Shown here piece by piece: positions 32,623-45,029 of a stretch of DNA of 64,000 nt. Numbering within the stretch: position 1 is the stretch's first letter; every line of letters begins with the position of its first letter. This DNA comes from Tupaia tana (Eukaryota > Chordata > Mammalia > Scandentia > Tupaiidae), in NCBI GenBank assembly GCA_026018925.1, contig JAKSZU010000002.1:12893662-12957661 (forward strand). Reading direction: 5' to 3'. The position numbers and the translations under genes are program-made. The notes below the pieces were generated by a model. It was given only the letters and a program-made list of their open reading frames with translations, had not been told where the DNA came from and searched no databases.

Positions 32623-34088
32623 CTTTACATGTTTAATTAAAATAAATGAATAAACACAAAAGAATATAGTTTTGAGTTACTGGACTAACCCTGAAGAACA
32701 TGACCAGAGATAACATAGTTTGACTTTTTTTTTTTTTTTTTTTTTTTTTAATGTTGTTTGTCAGCTGACAATTCTGCACACTGCTGTTAAAATAGCTTTG
32801 ATTATTCTGGCCTTTCACCTTGGTCCAGGGGCGGGGAGGTGGATAGAGATAGGAGCAAAGTAGCACTTGTTTGAGGCATTCTCTTCCTAGTCTTGCCACT
32901 TGCCTATTAGCATCTACATTACTAATTCCACATTTTCTTTTTTTCTTCTTGTCCAAAATAATCACTGTCTGCTCACAGCATAAAGAGATTTGTTGTAATG
33001 ATACACCCTGAGAAACCAGTTTGATTCTTTGTTGTACCATTTCTCCATTTCTGTAAGCAGGTAATTTTATGGTCACCTTATAAAGCAAAAAATCGGCTTT
33101 ATGTATATTTTAATTTTGACTTGGCATTTTTCCTTTGCAAAGCATTGAAATTGTTTAGCCAGCTGCCAGTGGAGCTCAACATAGGTAAAGCCAAAGCCAG
33201 CCTGGCTACATTTCTCACATGGTCCGATGTAAAGGACGGACCCACACCTCTTTCCCCAACTCCCTCAGCGCGTTACTGACTTTTTCTTAGGTGTTTTTCT
33301 CTGTCATCCTCGTCTAGGTTATAGGCAGACTAGGATATTAATAGAAGAGGTCTAAAGGGGAAGAACACAGGAATTCAACTAGTTTTACCTATGTGATTAA
33401 TTTCTTGCACACAGATCAACTTGAGAAAGTTTTTAAATATCTTCATGCTTTCTTAGCTGCAAACATGGGTAAACTGACCTAATTATAAATTCTTTAACTC
33501 TTGAGGTACATTTTTATTGCACAGATTATTGTCTTTTCTGTGAAACAGTTCACCTGGCTAATAATGAAATTTCTCAGGATGGATTTTTGCATTTGTAAAT
33601 AATGACTTATATTTGTAAATTACATCTTATTTATATATCTGGCATTCTAATATTTGAGCTGAAATGAGTTAAATGTAATAGGAGACATAACTATACCAAT
33701 ATGTTCCTAACTAATCAAAAGTCTCATATTAGTCTTCTCATATTTACAGCGGATGTACTCAGCACCAAGACAGTTGTATGGGTCGTTCTTCTGTGCAGAC
33801 AGGTGGGCAGCATACTGTTGGGTCCAGGATCTTTCAGGTGCTTCTCTTTGTAGGAGTTCCCACTGCTCTAAGTTTGTTATTCTGTAGAAATTTGAAGTTG
33901 TATGTCAAGCTGCTAACTGCAAGTTTCGTGGTACCATGTCACTTAAATTGATGAATTTCTGTGCAATTCACTATTCTCTGAAGCCTGTGAAGGCAGTTTC
34001 ATCTCACTTTCAGTTAAGGGTACTTTGTGTCTAATTATGTATTGTCACTTTTTATGTTGAAAAAGGTAGTTTTAAAAGGCGAAAATAG
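32623..34088. other. Intergenic DNA just downstream of QKI
   Basis: Holds a T23 run near 32727-32749. It is otherwise unique-looking, with no exon or named repeat. Confidence 0.5.
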
Positions 34089-34303
34089 AGTCAGCTAGGT
34101 GCATAGTGGTTAAGATGGCTGGATCCCACATGACCAACTGTGCAGGTTGACTCCTGGACCCAGCTGCTTGAAAAACACGCGCACATGTGCGCGTGCCCGA
34201 AATCCTAAGAGGAGAATGGAGGAGAAGGGATTGTGGCATGGGGAGGGTGATTTCTTTCTCTCTCTGGCAAATGCACGTGCACTATATATAGCAAATTAAA
34301 TAA
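34089..34303 (+). repeat. tRNA-derived SINE, long type
   Basis: GTCAGCTAGGTGCATAGTGG, GAGAATGGAGGAGAAGGGATT and ATATAGCAAATTAAATAAA. It is the first SINE after the QKI 3' region. CACGCGCACATGTGCGCGTG inside it is a perfect 20-bp palindrome. Confidence 0.8.
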
Positions 34304-36097
34304 AGGTGAAAACATCACAAATGCCATGTTTATACAGGTTGCAGTAGTAGTAAATATGAAGCTACCAAATTTCTAGAGTGATAAATTCTAGAATCAGTTT
34401 ATTATTTATACTGTTACTTCACATAGCTGTTGAAAGTTGAGTGTTTTGTCCACAGTTTGTGACCTTAATGTACTCAGTTCACTATTGCTTTTCGTTAGGT
34501 AAAATGCCAGGGAGGCTGTAGCATGGAGGGAAGTGTGTGTTCACACCCACTCCAGTGCATGCAGCATCTCCTCACGTGGCAGCGGCATGTGTGAGGAGTC
34601 AGGGAAATGCTGGCCGTGCAGTGGAGTTGGGTTTGGAATACACAGAAGAGGTATTGGTTAAGATTTTCTACATAAGACTAGGTAAGGGCTAGATCTGAAT
34701 TTTCTAGAGCACCAGAAGCAGAGCCAAGTTCAAATGAAATTGCTTAATACTAAATCTCCTTTGACAACAAAGTCTTAACAGTTCTCTGTCGCAACGTGTG
34801 AGACACTCTGGTTTCTGCGATGATTGGAGCTTTTCGTTGTCATGTTTGGCTGAGATGGGATGCCTGCCTTTATTCTTTGATAGCAGCTAACTGCTAACAG
34901 CATTTGCAGCAAGTGGGTTTGTATAAAATGGGATATATTGCCAAATGATAACTCATTAGTTAACTAAAAGTACTCTAGAAAACTTGAGACACACACATTT
35001 TCTAGGTACGTAGGTAATTTTTTGGCATTGTCACAAGTTCTTTACTCCAGTTCTGCAAAATGGAATAAGCAAATCTGACTCATTTTTTAGACAGAACTGT
35101 TTTAGAAATAGTCTTGTGGTACATACATCACCTTACCTGTGGCTTCTTCAGCATAAAACCACATAAATGGAAATGTCTGCTACGAAGAGAGGCAGTATGT
35201 GATGCACACCTGGTACTCAATGCTGAATCAAACTGGTTCTCCTCGTCATTAAGCGAGATTCACCCCCCCTCCCTTTCTGTGTTTCTGCTGCACTAACTGC
35301 CAGGGCGTGGGAGAGGAGGAGGAGGACTGAATCCCTACTAGAAGTGGGCAGGCAGTAGGTGCAATAAATGGAAGCATAGTGTTGACTTCATGTTGTGTAG
35401 GATTTTGCTGTCCCTTCATGAAAGAAGATTACCATGTTCTGGGAAGAGCTCAACTCCCAGGGAAAAATGTATTGTTTAAAACATGCTATTAAGTTTTGAT
35501 TACCAAATACATCTTTTATGGTCTATGTTGTAGTAGTTTGTATAAACACTTAGAACTTCCTGGTGAACAGTGTGTGTGTGTGTGTGTGGGGGGGGGGGGG
35601 TAATCCATACAGAAGTTGGCATAGGTGCTCGTCCCCAGATCCCACGTGAACAGAGAATTGCTCATGGCTGTCAATGAAGTGCAATGAGCCAGCTAGAGGA
35701 AGTGCATGTGCTTCATCCTCCAGCTACTGCAGATAACTATGCTGCTTACACCCTCTCCTTACCCCCCAAAATATATGTATAAATAGCAGAATAAAAAATG
35801 GACATGTACAGTTTTAATTTTTTATTGATGCTTTTGACACTTTTTAGAACTTTGAGAAAATGGCCTTCTGGAATTCTAATATTCACGTAAAAGACAATCA
35901 TAATCTTTGCTCTGGTTGCGATAATTTTAAAAAGGAAATCAGTAAACAGACTTGTACAGTGTTCCACAGGTGGTCTGGGTTCCCACACAGTTCACATTTC
36001 TAATGGCGTTAAGGAACTCTGGTACAATATATATGTCCTTTTTAAATGTAAGGAGGAAAGGTCTGCTGACCAAATCTTGAGCTGGTCAGCTGTGCTC
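34304..36097. other. Intergenic DNA
   Basis: Contains a (GT)n(G)n tract at 35570-35600. No gene or named interspersed repeat recognised. Confidence 0.45.
35570..35600. repeat. (TG)n followed by G12-13
   Basis: TG repeats pass into an uninterrupted G run. Confidence 0.9.
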
Positions 36098-36203
36098 AAA
36101 GGGTGTGGCCATTCCCCTTGGGGGGTGATTTCTTGCTTTCTATTTCCCAGGCAAGTGCATGTGCACTGTAGTAAAAATCTCTCTCTCTCACACACACACA
36201 AAG
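36098..36203 (+). repeat. 5'-truncated SINE
   Basis: Only the 3' half remains: AAGGGTGTGGCCATTCCCC, TGATTTCTTGCTTTC, GTAGTAAAAATCTCTC and a (CA)n end. Confidence 0.7.
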
Positions 36204-36426
36204 GGTTCGTGTCACCAGTTTCTTGAAGTAGAATTGATAAAATGATTGTTTACTGTAGTTTGAAACTTCAAGATGCCTTGTCATCGGTGTTGTGCAACTC
36301 TTTGCATTTTAAGGTTTTCAGTCTTTCTCATTTATTCACATAACCTCTAAATTCCTTTGCCTCCTTTCTGCTTATTGGAATCTTGGTTTTCTTTGTTGGT
36401 AACTTCCATTTCACACCCTTATTTTT

Positions 36427-36656
36427 GTTTGTTTGTTTTTAGATTTTTGCCATAGGGTAAAGAGCTTATAGGAGAGAGAGAGAGAAAATGAGCAATCACC
36501 CCCCCCCCCACCCCGGGGTATAGCCATGCCACAGTCTCTTCTCCATTCTCCTCTTGGGATTTGGGGTATGTATACACATGTGCTGTGCATGATTTTCAAG
36601 CTGCTGGGTCCAAGCTTTAAACTGCTGAGTCAATGACCTGGCCACCTTCTGGCCCC
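36427..36656 (-). repeat. tRNA-derived SINE, older long type
   Basis: GTTTTTAGATTTTTGCCATAGG, a GA-rich block, a C13 run and CTTCTCCATTCTCC, with a head ending CCACCTTCTGGCCCC. Confidence 0.8.
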
Positions 36657-37140
36657 TCCTTTCACACTTGTGAAAGTAGCTAATGGGTAGGATCCACAGC
36701 ATAGTACAGCCGAGCAGTGCAAGGACATGTTTGGCCTGTGCAGTATGTTTTATCTTTTTAAAGTACGTGGCCAGCAATTAAAGCCTAAAGGTTAGGCCTT
36801 TAAAAAAGAGTCTGCTCTTAAAAGATCAGAATATCTAGAAAGCTCGTGTATGTGCTTCCATAGTAGCCATCAACTGAAACAGTAATTTATGCCAAGTGTG
36901 CCTTGGCTAGTCACTGCCCCACTGTTTATTTTCCCTGGTATCTGACTTGGGTGGTTGGTTTTCCGACTGTTGTCTTTAGTCTCTTCTCCTCCCTGGAGAA
37001 GAGAGGTATTTCTTTAACTAGGGAGGGACTTCTGTAGAATGAATGAAGGGACTAGATGACATTTGAGTTCCTTAGGGAAGTTTTTATAATTATCTGCCAC
37101 CTCTTTATGGTACTTTTGTGGTCTTGTTAGGAAGTATACT

Positions 37141-37366
37141 TTTTTTATTCCTTATTTTTTTTGCTATTACAAGTGCACATGCATTTGCTGGTGAGACACA
37201 CAGAAAGCAAGATATCACCCCCCCCCTTCATGGGGCTGGCCATACCACAGCTCCTCGGGATCTTGGATGCATATGCACACGTTCCCGACGAGAGTGTTAA
37301 GACTTGAACCGCAGTTGGCCATGTCGGAGTCCAGCGACATAACCATTATACCATCTGCTGGTCCCA
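37141..37366 (-). repeat. tRNA-derived SINE, long type
   Basis: TTTTTTGCTATTACAAGTGC at one end and TATACCATCTGCTGGTCCC at the other. The B box is readable on the minus strand (GGTTCAAGTCTT). Confidence 0.8.
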
Positions 37367-39987
37367 GGAAGCACTCCTAATAGGCTATGAAAATAATAAG
37401 ACATCTAACAGTTGTATTATGAATATTCCACATGTTAGTCATGATCAGTTTAGGATCATGTCTTTCCAAACAGTGCATATTAAAATTGGGTTATTCTAGT
37501 CAAGTGCTTTACTTTGAAAAAATTATATAGTATGTACTCTCATAAAGGCTTATTTTTTACATGTGATGAAACAATTTCAATTTTAGAGAACTCTTAAAAT
37601 GAGGATGAAATTTTACCGTAGTCCTTTTTTCTTAATGTATATTCTACTGTTTGTATTGGTTATGTGACTAGATATTAATGAAAGTTGTGGGAAGAAATTA
37701 AGAGCAAAAGAAAAAATATTTGCAAATGAATAAATTACTCCACAAGTACTTTTTCACAGCGTATTCAAGTCAATACTTCAAAAAAAATCAAGATCACCCA
37801 TTTAACTTAAAACTTTTGTCCAGGTTGGGAACAAAAGTAATTGAAACCTGAGTTGTAAAAGCTGTTCTTTATAACAGTGCTTCAAATTATTTAGTCTATG
37901 AAATTCAAACACTAGCTGTGAAGGTGAAAAGTTGGTTTGAATACATTTTAATTTATTGGGTTGTCAGAAAAAAATACATCTCGACTTCTCTGAAAACCCA
38001 ATATATTGATACTTTTGTTGTTTTTTCACTTGTATAAAAAGGATTTAGAATTGTCCGTAGTTTAAGCTAGATGATAAGAAAATGTAAAACTTGAAGTCAC
38101 TGAATGGAGAGCAGTGCATGTAAAAATACCCAAAGCTAAGATTTAAATTGATCTCGGGAGAAAACTACCCTAACTTAGTGTTCAAGCATCACCTTGAGAA
38201 CTACTCACAGTAAAGTTATTTTCAAAGGGAAAAATGTTTGCAAACAAAAACGTGCTTATGTCCTATCTAGAAGCAGTCTGTCATCAATAAGTATTGTTAG
38301 TGCCAAAGGTAAGTATGTCCTATGGAGTTTTAATAAAATAACATGGCATGGAGAGGCAAAAAAATGCAAGTTTTAATTTAAGTCCTTCAAAGTTCTTTGC
38401 ATTTTCATTGAATTCTATGTGAGCCTATTTGGCAAAGAGATTTTGTACTGTTCATGGAAAACATTGCTGATCTGGACAACACCAAATAAGTGTATGCCAT
38501 TAATAAATACTGACATGGCCTTGTAAATGCCTTGAATCTCGAGAAGTGTTTACCCTTTCTGAACTGCTGTCATATTCTACTCATGATTCTCCATCTCCAT
38601 GCTAGAGAAATAGCCAAAATCAGAAAGTAGGTTGTACCTCATCTAAAAGAAGAGAAAGTAATTACCAGGAGGCATAAGTGGTATGAATTATTGAGAAAGA
38701 AATGTAATGTTTTTATCTATAGAACTCCACATTTGAGTAAGTTTGCAGTAAGCTATGGCCAGAAAGAGCTTGTCACTAAGATAAGTGGGAAATTCAGTCT
38801 TTCTCTACCACTGTATCTCCAAAATTCCAAGAGGAGTACTACTTTCCTAAGACTGCATTTAACAGAGGTCATTGAAAATAAAAATAGAAAAATAAAAATT
38901 TAACCAAAGTAATACAAACTTAAAAATGTAGTTGGATATCGTCTCGAAAATACTACATCCTAAGTTTTTATTTGTCATGCGATTAGAGCCGAAGGTGTGA
39001 GTGATGCACGCTGTGAGGTCTGTGTCCAACCAGCAGACCACTTGCTGAGATTGGGTCACTGTCAAGGTAAACCTTAGAGCCAGTTCTTCCTTGGCAGACC
39101 GTAGGGAGTGCCCTGCAACTTTCAGGCATAGAAGGCTCTTGCTGCTGCTTCAGTGTTTGAATTTCTACCTCTTTCCCCTACGGAAATTCTCTAACTGTAG
39201 AATTGTGATAATGGAGTTGAAGTGTAGACACATGAGAGAGAAATGTTAGGCTAGATGTTGGAAGAGGGTGGTCTACCAATTGCTGTAGAGGCTGAATACA
39301 CCTCTCTCTATTGAATTCAAGCAGTTGTAGAGGAAGCCAGGCCATGCCAGTTGCCATGAAATGGGGGAGGAGGTTGCTCTGCGAAAGAGGATGCTGAAGG
39401 AGTTGCTATTTTCCTTTCACTTGTATCCTATGTGAAGGTTACAAGTAATCTTCCAAGCGATTTAAAATATACAAGAGAGTGTGTTTATGTGCAAATACTA
39501 CATTATTTTATGTAAGAGGCTTGAGCGTCTGTGGATTCTTGAACCCACAGAGTGCCCTGGAATCAATATCTCATGAATAGTAAAGGAGTGGTCTATGAGA
39601 AAAAGAGTATAAAATCTCTCAAAGTCTTGCCCGCTTAACCATGTTAGTGAAGATTAACATGTTTGTCAGCTTTTTAAGTGCTTAATTACACATGTTGTTA
39701 CATGCTACAGTCAGTATGTGATTCAGTAAAGTGAGTAACACAATTTTTTAAAGTCTTGTATGTCAAATGCATTGAAACCAAACTCATGCATCAAAGTCGT
39801 ATTACGCAAACATGATAAGGCCATATAACAGCATAGATCGAAGATTGATCTTTTATCATCAGAAACCAAAGGGAATCCACATGCCTTGAATATCCATGAC
39901 TTCCTAAAAATACTCCCTTAGTGACATGCTCATGAAATTTTCTGTGATTAGTGTAAAAACCAAACTGGGCAAAGATCAAAGGTAGAA
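37367..39987. other. Intergenic DNA
   Basis: 2.6 kb without a SINE and without a recognisable gene. It contains only one small mariner-like palindrome (37956-38001). Confidence 0.45.
37956..38001. mobile_element. Short mariner-like palindromic MITE
   Basis: TTGGGTTGTCAGA and, read inward from the other end, TTGGGTTTTCAGA bound a 46-bp segment with TA next to each end. It is likely an internally deleted Tc1/mariner remnant. Confidence 0.5.
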
Positions 39988-40224
39988 TTTTATTTATTAT
40001 TTATTTATTTATTTTTGCTATAGGGCGTGTGAACTTGCTGGAGAGAGAGAGAGGAAAAGAAGTCACTCTGCAGAACAGAGAGCCACACCACAATTCCTCC
40101 TCCTCCATTCTTGGGATTTGGGGGAATGTATACATGCACCTGAATCTGTCAGGTTGGGGACTTCAACCTCAGTCAACCATGTGAGAGTCCAGCCCCTTAA
40201 TCACCATGCCACCTGCTGGCCCCA
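39988..40224 (-). repeat. tRNA-derived SINE, long type
   Basis: (TTTA)n tail, GCTATAGGGCGTGTGAAC, CACAATTCCTCCTCC, head end GCCACCTGCTGGCCCC. Flanks AAAGGTAGAATTTT and AAAGATAGGAATTTT look like a target-site duplication. Confidence 0.85.
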
Positions 40225-40523
40225 AAGATAGGAATTTTTAATTGAAAACTTCTTTTACATTTTTCAGCTGCTTTCCAAAACTAAAATAATACATTTCTTA
40301 CTGTTGCCCTTCTTTAAGCTACGTTCTTCAATAGCTCTTAGGAATTTAAAGGAAAACTGTTTGAGAGGCTCCAAGTCAAAAACCAAGTGCACAGACAGAT
40401 GCTGTGTCTTGTTTTATGTTTTCTGGGTCAACACAAGCCTGCTTTCCACCATTGCACTGAGGACTGGCTGGCAAAAGCATCCAAGTGCCCAAAACCTTGG
40501 TGTATTGCAAAGAAAACTGGAAA

Positions 40524-40642
40524 GGTAGAGAACTTGTGGAAAAATGGAAATAAACTGAGTATATTTTGGTGTAAAAAAAGAATTGAAATGCATGCATAGT
40601 AGTTTTGTAATATACACGTTCCATGAACTTTCTGAAAACCTG
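40524..40642. mobile_element. Mariner-like MITE, 128-bp family, copy 1
   Basis: Shares AACTTGTGGAAAAATGGAA, ATTTTGGTGTAAAA, GAAATGCATGCATAGT and GTTCCATGAACTTT in the same order as the copies at 47467 and 53221. The ends are inverted around AAAGTTCATGGAA. Confidence 0.7.
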
Positions 40643-42445
40643 CACTGGTATAACCTCCTCTTTTGGAGTTTACGTGGTTGGCCAGTTGGCTGTAAGAACT
40701 GCATGGCCATTGCCCATTAGAAGAAATAAGGGTGTCGGTTCTACATGCCCACCATCATACTACCCAGCTGGAGTGGAGTGTGTGTACTTACGGAGATAAA
40801 TCCACACATTGTGTCTGTTACTTGTCCACAGACCTTTCATCACAGAAAATGTCATGGACTAATAGTAGTTGTCTTGTTTTAACATTCTTGATTGCAGTGA
40901 AGTGGTGGTTTTTTGTTTATTGGGGTGGTTTTGTTTCATTAAGCTAAAATGTTACGTGTTCTCACCTTTTGGACGTGGAGAAAATTGTCATGCACCAAAG
41001 TTATTTCACATCACAAGCTTCAATAGGGGGTGATGCTTAAGGTACAAGTAGGTAAATATGTAGGAATCTAAGACAACTGTCAGTTACATTGTTTAAACAG
41101 ACAAATCCAATTTGGAACTGCTGATTTATTAAACATTTCAAAGCTGAGTGAAAGAACTCCCAAAGCAGGCCAATTTACTCATTCAAAAAGTATTTATGTA
41201 CCAAGATGATTGTGCTGAATACCCTGCCTGGCTCTGGGTAGACAAGTGTGAAGATAGTGCTGCTTCCCACAGCTCGAAGTTCAGGGCTGGTGGCAACTGT
41301 AACCTGAAATGGTGCAATAGTTTCCTAGCCCAGATGATAGAGTCCCAAGGCCCACCTGTATGCAGAACTCTCTGTTTCTGGTTCTCTTATGAAGAAGCAG
41401 CTATGTGTTTTGTAGTGTGTCCACTGAGGAATGTTGAATTGTCAGTAAAGATGGCTAAACACCAGAAAGTTTTACTTTTTGGTATAGCCACATTTGAAGT
41501 ACCCTCATTCCTTAGAATCATATCTTACCAATTCACTAACAATACCTTTAAAAAGCCACTATGTTTTTGATTGTTCAGCCCTTTAGAAAGTGCCACTTGT
41601 CCTCATCCACCTTTGCTTGTTCAGAAAGAAGTTCTCAAGACCAAGCTGGGTGCTGGAGTCCTGGCTCTCCAGGCCTTAAGTGTTTCATTTGAATCCAAAG
41701 CTGAGCCCTGGTGAGCCCTGGTGTGATAATAGCCCTGGGGGTAACACTCAGTATGAATTCTGTTATCAGCTCAAAGCCTTTCATATCCCCCTGGACTACA
41801 ACTCAGTAACACTGACTTCCCCAGCTCTTTAACCTTTACCAAGGTCCTGTCTGAGAAGACGGATTTTTTTTTTCTTATAACAGTGGCCTTGCATTTAAAA
41901 ACCTTGGCAGTCTGTGTACTTTGGGAGTGACATTCTTTCCTGATAGTCCTTTGGTTCCATCAGTGCAGCCTCAGATGTGAGTGAAAATGCAATGAGAGCA
42001 CTTTTAAAGATAAGAGCCCTGTTTTCCATCTCTTAGCATTCAATTACAGTTGGAGTGTAAGTGTTCAATAAATATCAGTTAAATGAATTAATGCCACCAT
42101 AGCCATATTTCCAGAGCTGTTCCTGGACAATTGCAAAGTCAGGCGATAGGTTTGCCCTGAGGTTGGTGAGGAAGCCAGTTGACTGGCCGACTGGAACTTC
42201 AGTGAGGCATCTGGCAGCAGAGGAGGTCACCCCTGGGTTCTAAATCCACCGGAGCCCGCACGGACCTTTCCATCTGCAGCACTGACAGTGTAGCCCCCAC
42301 ACGTACTCCAATCAGGGTCGTCTGACTTTTGCCGTCAGGGTACTGTGGCAATGGGGAAGACGAACGGGAAAGACAAGGCTTTGTCCCACTTGCCATAGCT
42401 GAGAAATAGGTGTCTTTTCATCATCATCAGAGAAGATTTTTCACT
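40643..42445. other. Intergenic DNA with an MIR or L2 fragment
   Basis: No gene recognised. AAGTGTTCAATAAATATCAG followed by TTAAATGAATTAATG at about 42059-42093 resembles the 3' end shared by MIR and L2. Confidence 0.45.
42036..42095 (+). repeat. MIR/L2 3'-end fragment
   Basis: GTAAGTGTTCAATAAATATC plus TTAAATGAATTAATG matches the conserved terminal motif GTAGGTGCTCAATAAATGTT. Confidence 0.5.
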
Positions 42446-42540
42446 GGGCCAGCTGGCAGAATGGGGAGTTAAGGTGCTGGATCCCACATGGCCAACATTG
42501 TGGTTCAGATCCAGACCCAGCAACTTGAGAATCACTCTGG

Positions 42541-42585
<45 letters not shown>

Positions 42586-42722
42586 CATGCCCAAAATCCT
42601 GAGAGAAGAGCAGGGTTTGCCATGCAGCCATCTTCCTGCGGATGATTTCTCATTTTCTCTCTGCCCCCCTCCCTTTCTTCCCAGTGAGCACATGCACCCC
42701 ATAGCAAAAACAAACAATAAAA
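42446..42722 (+). repeat. tRNA-derived SINE with internal (GT)n
   Basis: GGGCCAGCTGGCAGAATGGG head, a GT run of about 19 units grown from the GTGTGCGTGCATGC block, and tail CCCATAGCAAAAACAAAC. Confidence 0.85.
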
Positions 42723-43088
42723 GATGGTTTACCAATAACAAAGAAAAGGTTGACCATAGATGGGCGTGAAAGCAGCTTTGCTGATAGTAAGGACTAGCAC
42801 TCTGCTGGTCGTAAGTGAGGAAGCAGATGCCCAGAGACATGCGTCTAGGAATGGCAGTCCTGAGTCCAGACATTGCTGACAAAGTGGACTTTTTCTCTCT
42901 AGAGACCTTTGCAACCTGCTGAAATAGCACCTTCGGAGCAGACCGCCCGAACGTCGGGCAGTGCTCTCGTAGGACTCCGGCTTCCCCAGCATGAGGAATC
43001 GTAGTGCGCTCATACCCTACACTTCAGTCTGGTCCAGCTCTTGTGTCAGGCAGTATTTGCCAAAAGAAAAGTGGGAAACAAAACGGCA

Positions 43089-43323
43089 CTTTTTTTTTTT
43101 TTTTAAGTTTTTGTTACAGGGTGCATTTGCAGGAGAGCGATAGAGAGGGAAAGTGAAAAATCACCCCCTGGGGGGATGGCCACACCACAGTCCATTCTCC
43201 TGGGATTTGAGGTACATGCGCGTGGTGCCTGGCACGATTTCCAGGCCGCCAGGTCTGGGACTCAAACCCCGGTCAGCCATGTGGGAATCCAGTGCCTTAC
43301 CCACCATGCCACCTGCTGGCCCC
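43089..43323 (-). repeat. tRNA-derived SINE, older long type
   Basis: T17 run, GTTACAGGGTGCATTTGC, CACAGTCCATTCTCC and head end GCCACCTGCTGGCCCC. Flanks CGGCACTTTT and GGGCACATTT may be a target-site duplication. Confidence 0.85.
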
Positions 43324-44102
43324 AAGGGCACATTTCTAAAAGACGCTTCTGGTGGAATTCCACAATTGTGGAAGACATGGAGTATGTGCCCAGCCCCTGA
43401 AGGAGGAAGTCGGAAGCAGGTGCATGTGTGGAAAAGTCAAGCAGCTGGTTCCTCCTGGTGCTGAACACATGGGAGACGTTGACAGCGTCTGAGGGAGCGC
43501 GCTTGCCCCTCTGGGCTTCCCCACTCCATGCTTGAAGGCCCGCAGTAGCTTCTTTCCCCACGGCCTGCCTCTCGTTCACCTCACAGTCCATCCGTCCTTA
43601 TCCTCCCTGCCAAAAGTGCTCAACCGACAGAATTGTCTCCGTCATTTTGTAATCTCTCACGTCATGTCTATTTTGCTCCATGAAGATGTGAAGTGAGGAG
43701 AAAGGGGGATGTTTTGAGGCCCAGCTCCTACCCAGAGCTGGAGTCGTGGGCGCCCACAGAGCGCTTTCCCAGGGTTGCCAGTGATGGTAAGTTCAGAATA
43801 CATACGTGGGTGATGGGACAGCTGACGAGGCTGCTCACGGCTGGAAGTGGGCTTGGGGCTACCTGGGTGGACAGTATTTCAGATGCATTTATAACCTGTT
43901 CCCTTCCTACTGAGGGCAGAGGACGGTAAAGCAGAGCTCCCTGCTACCGTGTGGAAAGGTCACTACCAAGTGTGATGGCCCACGCGAAGTAGAAGGAATT
44001 CAGTGTGACACATCATTTGAAAAGCAGGATTGTTAATTAATGTGCTTATTTGGGAAGGATAGGCAAATGTCACATTTTACTATATAAAATTTGCTAATTA
44101 AA
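43324..44102. other. Intergenic DNA
   Basis: Somewhat GC-rich. No gene or repeat recognised. Confidence 0.45.
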
Positions 44103-44252
44103 ATCCAGCAGGAGGTATGGTGGTTAAGTCGCTGGACTCCCACATAGCCAACTGCAGTGCAAGCTCCAGACCTGGCAGCTTGCCTTCTCACTTTTCCTCT
44201 CTGGTGAGCACATGTTCCTTATAGCAAATTTAGTAATAAATAAATAAATTTA
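44103..44252 (+). repeat. tRNA-derived SINE, short type
   Basis: ATCCAGCAGGAGGTATGGTGG head joined directly to CTTGCCTTCTCACTTTTCC, TTATAGCAAATTTAG and an (AAAT)n tail. There is no middle block. Confidence 0.8.
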
Positions 44253-44769
44253 GCAATTCTTTTAAAAATGACTTATTTCACTATTTAAAATTGTTAATAT
44301 GTTTTGACAATAAGAGGTCGAGCTAGTCTGTTCACTTTTCCTCCAAACATAAGCTCTATCTGTAAGACATGGTTCTTCGTCTCCTGGTGCCCACTACGTA
44401 AGTCCCCTCATGGTCCCTACTCACCTTCGCGCTCTGAGCAGCACGCTGTATCATGAGCCAGCCCCTGGGAAGGCGTTTTCCACTGCTGTACGTGTTGATG
44501 GGAATATTACCGAGTACTAAAGATTTAGAGAATTCTGTGTGATGAAGCGAGCTTTTTCTCATTTTGACCCACAATGGAGAAGGTCATGATATTAGGAATT
44601 TGAAGGGCTATATGGATTCACTGATTATTTGATCCTCGCTGCAACACATCTGCTTTTGAAAAGAATGTATTGTTAATTGATCATTTTACACCTGGTTTCA
44701 GTGATTCTGAAATAACTAGGGTTTCGCTCCCTGCCCCTGAAGCTGATTCCAATTCACTATTAAGTTTTT

Positions 44770-45029
44770 TGTTTTTTTGGGTTCTTTTTTTTAAGATTTT
44801 TCTATAGGGTGCCTGTGCTCACCAGAAGGAGAGACAGAGACAGAAAGCAAGAAATCTCCCCCCGGAGGATGGTCACACCTCCATCCCTTCTCCTCCGTTC
44901 TCCTTTTGGGATCTTGGGCACGCACGCACACACGCCTGGCATGAGTTTAAGCCACCGGGTCCAGGACTCAAACCGTGGTCGACTACATGGGAGTCCACTG
45001 ACGTAGCCATTACACCAACTCCTGGTCCC
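44770..45029 (-). repeat. tRNA-derived SINE, long type, with TSD
   Basis: From a T-rich tail and TTCTATAGGGTGCCTGTGC to CCAACTCCTGGTCCC. ATTCACTATTAAGTTTT and ATTCACTATTAGGTTTT flank it as the target-site duplication. Confidence 0.92.

Noticed and set aside
32633..33088. 151-codon minus-strand open frame
   Set aside because: It crosses a homopolymer and starts past the QKI end, with no domain or family resemblance.
41148..41570. 140-codon open frame
   Set aside because: No motif, signal or homology that I can recognise, and codon use looks random.
41690..41725. Tandem GAGCCCTGGT duplication
   Set aside because: Too short (10 bp, two copies) to carry meaning.
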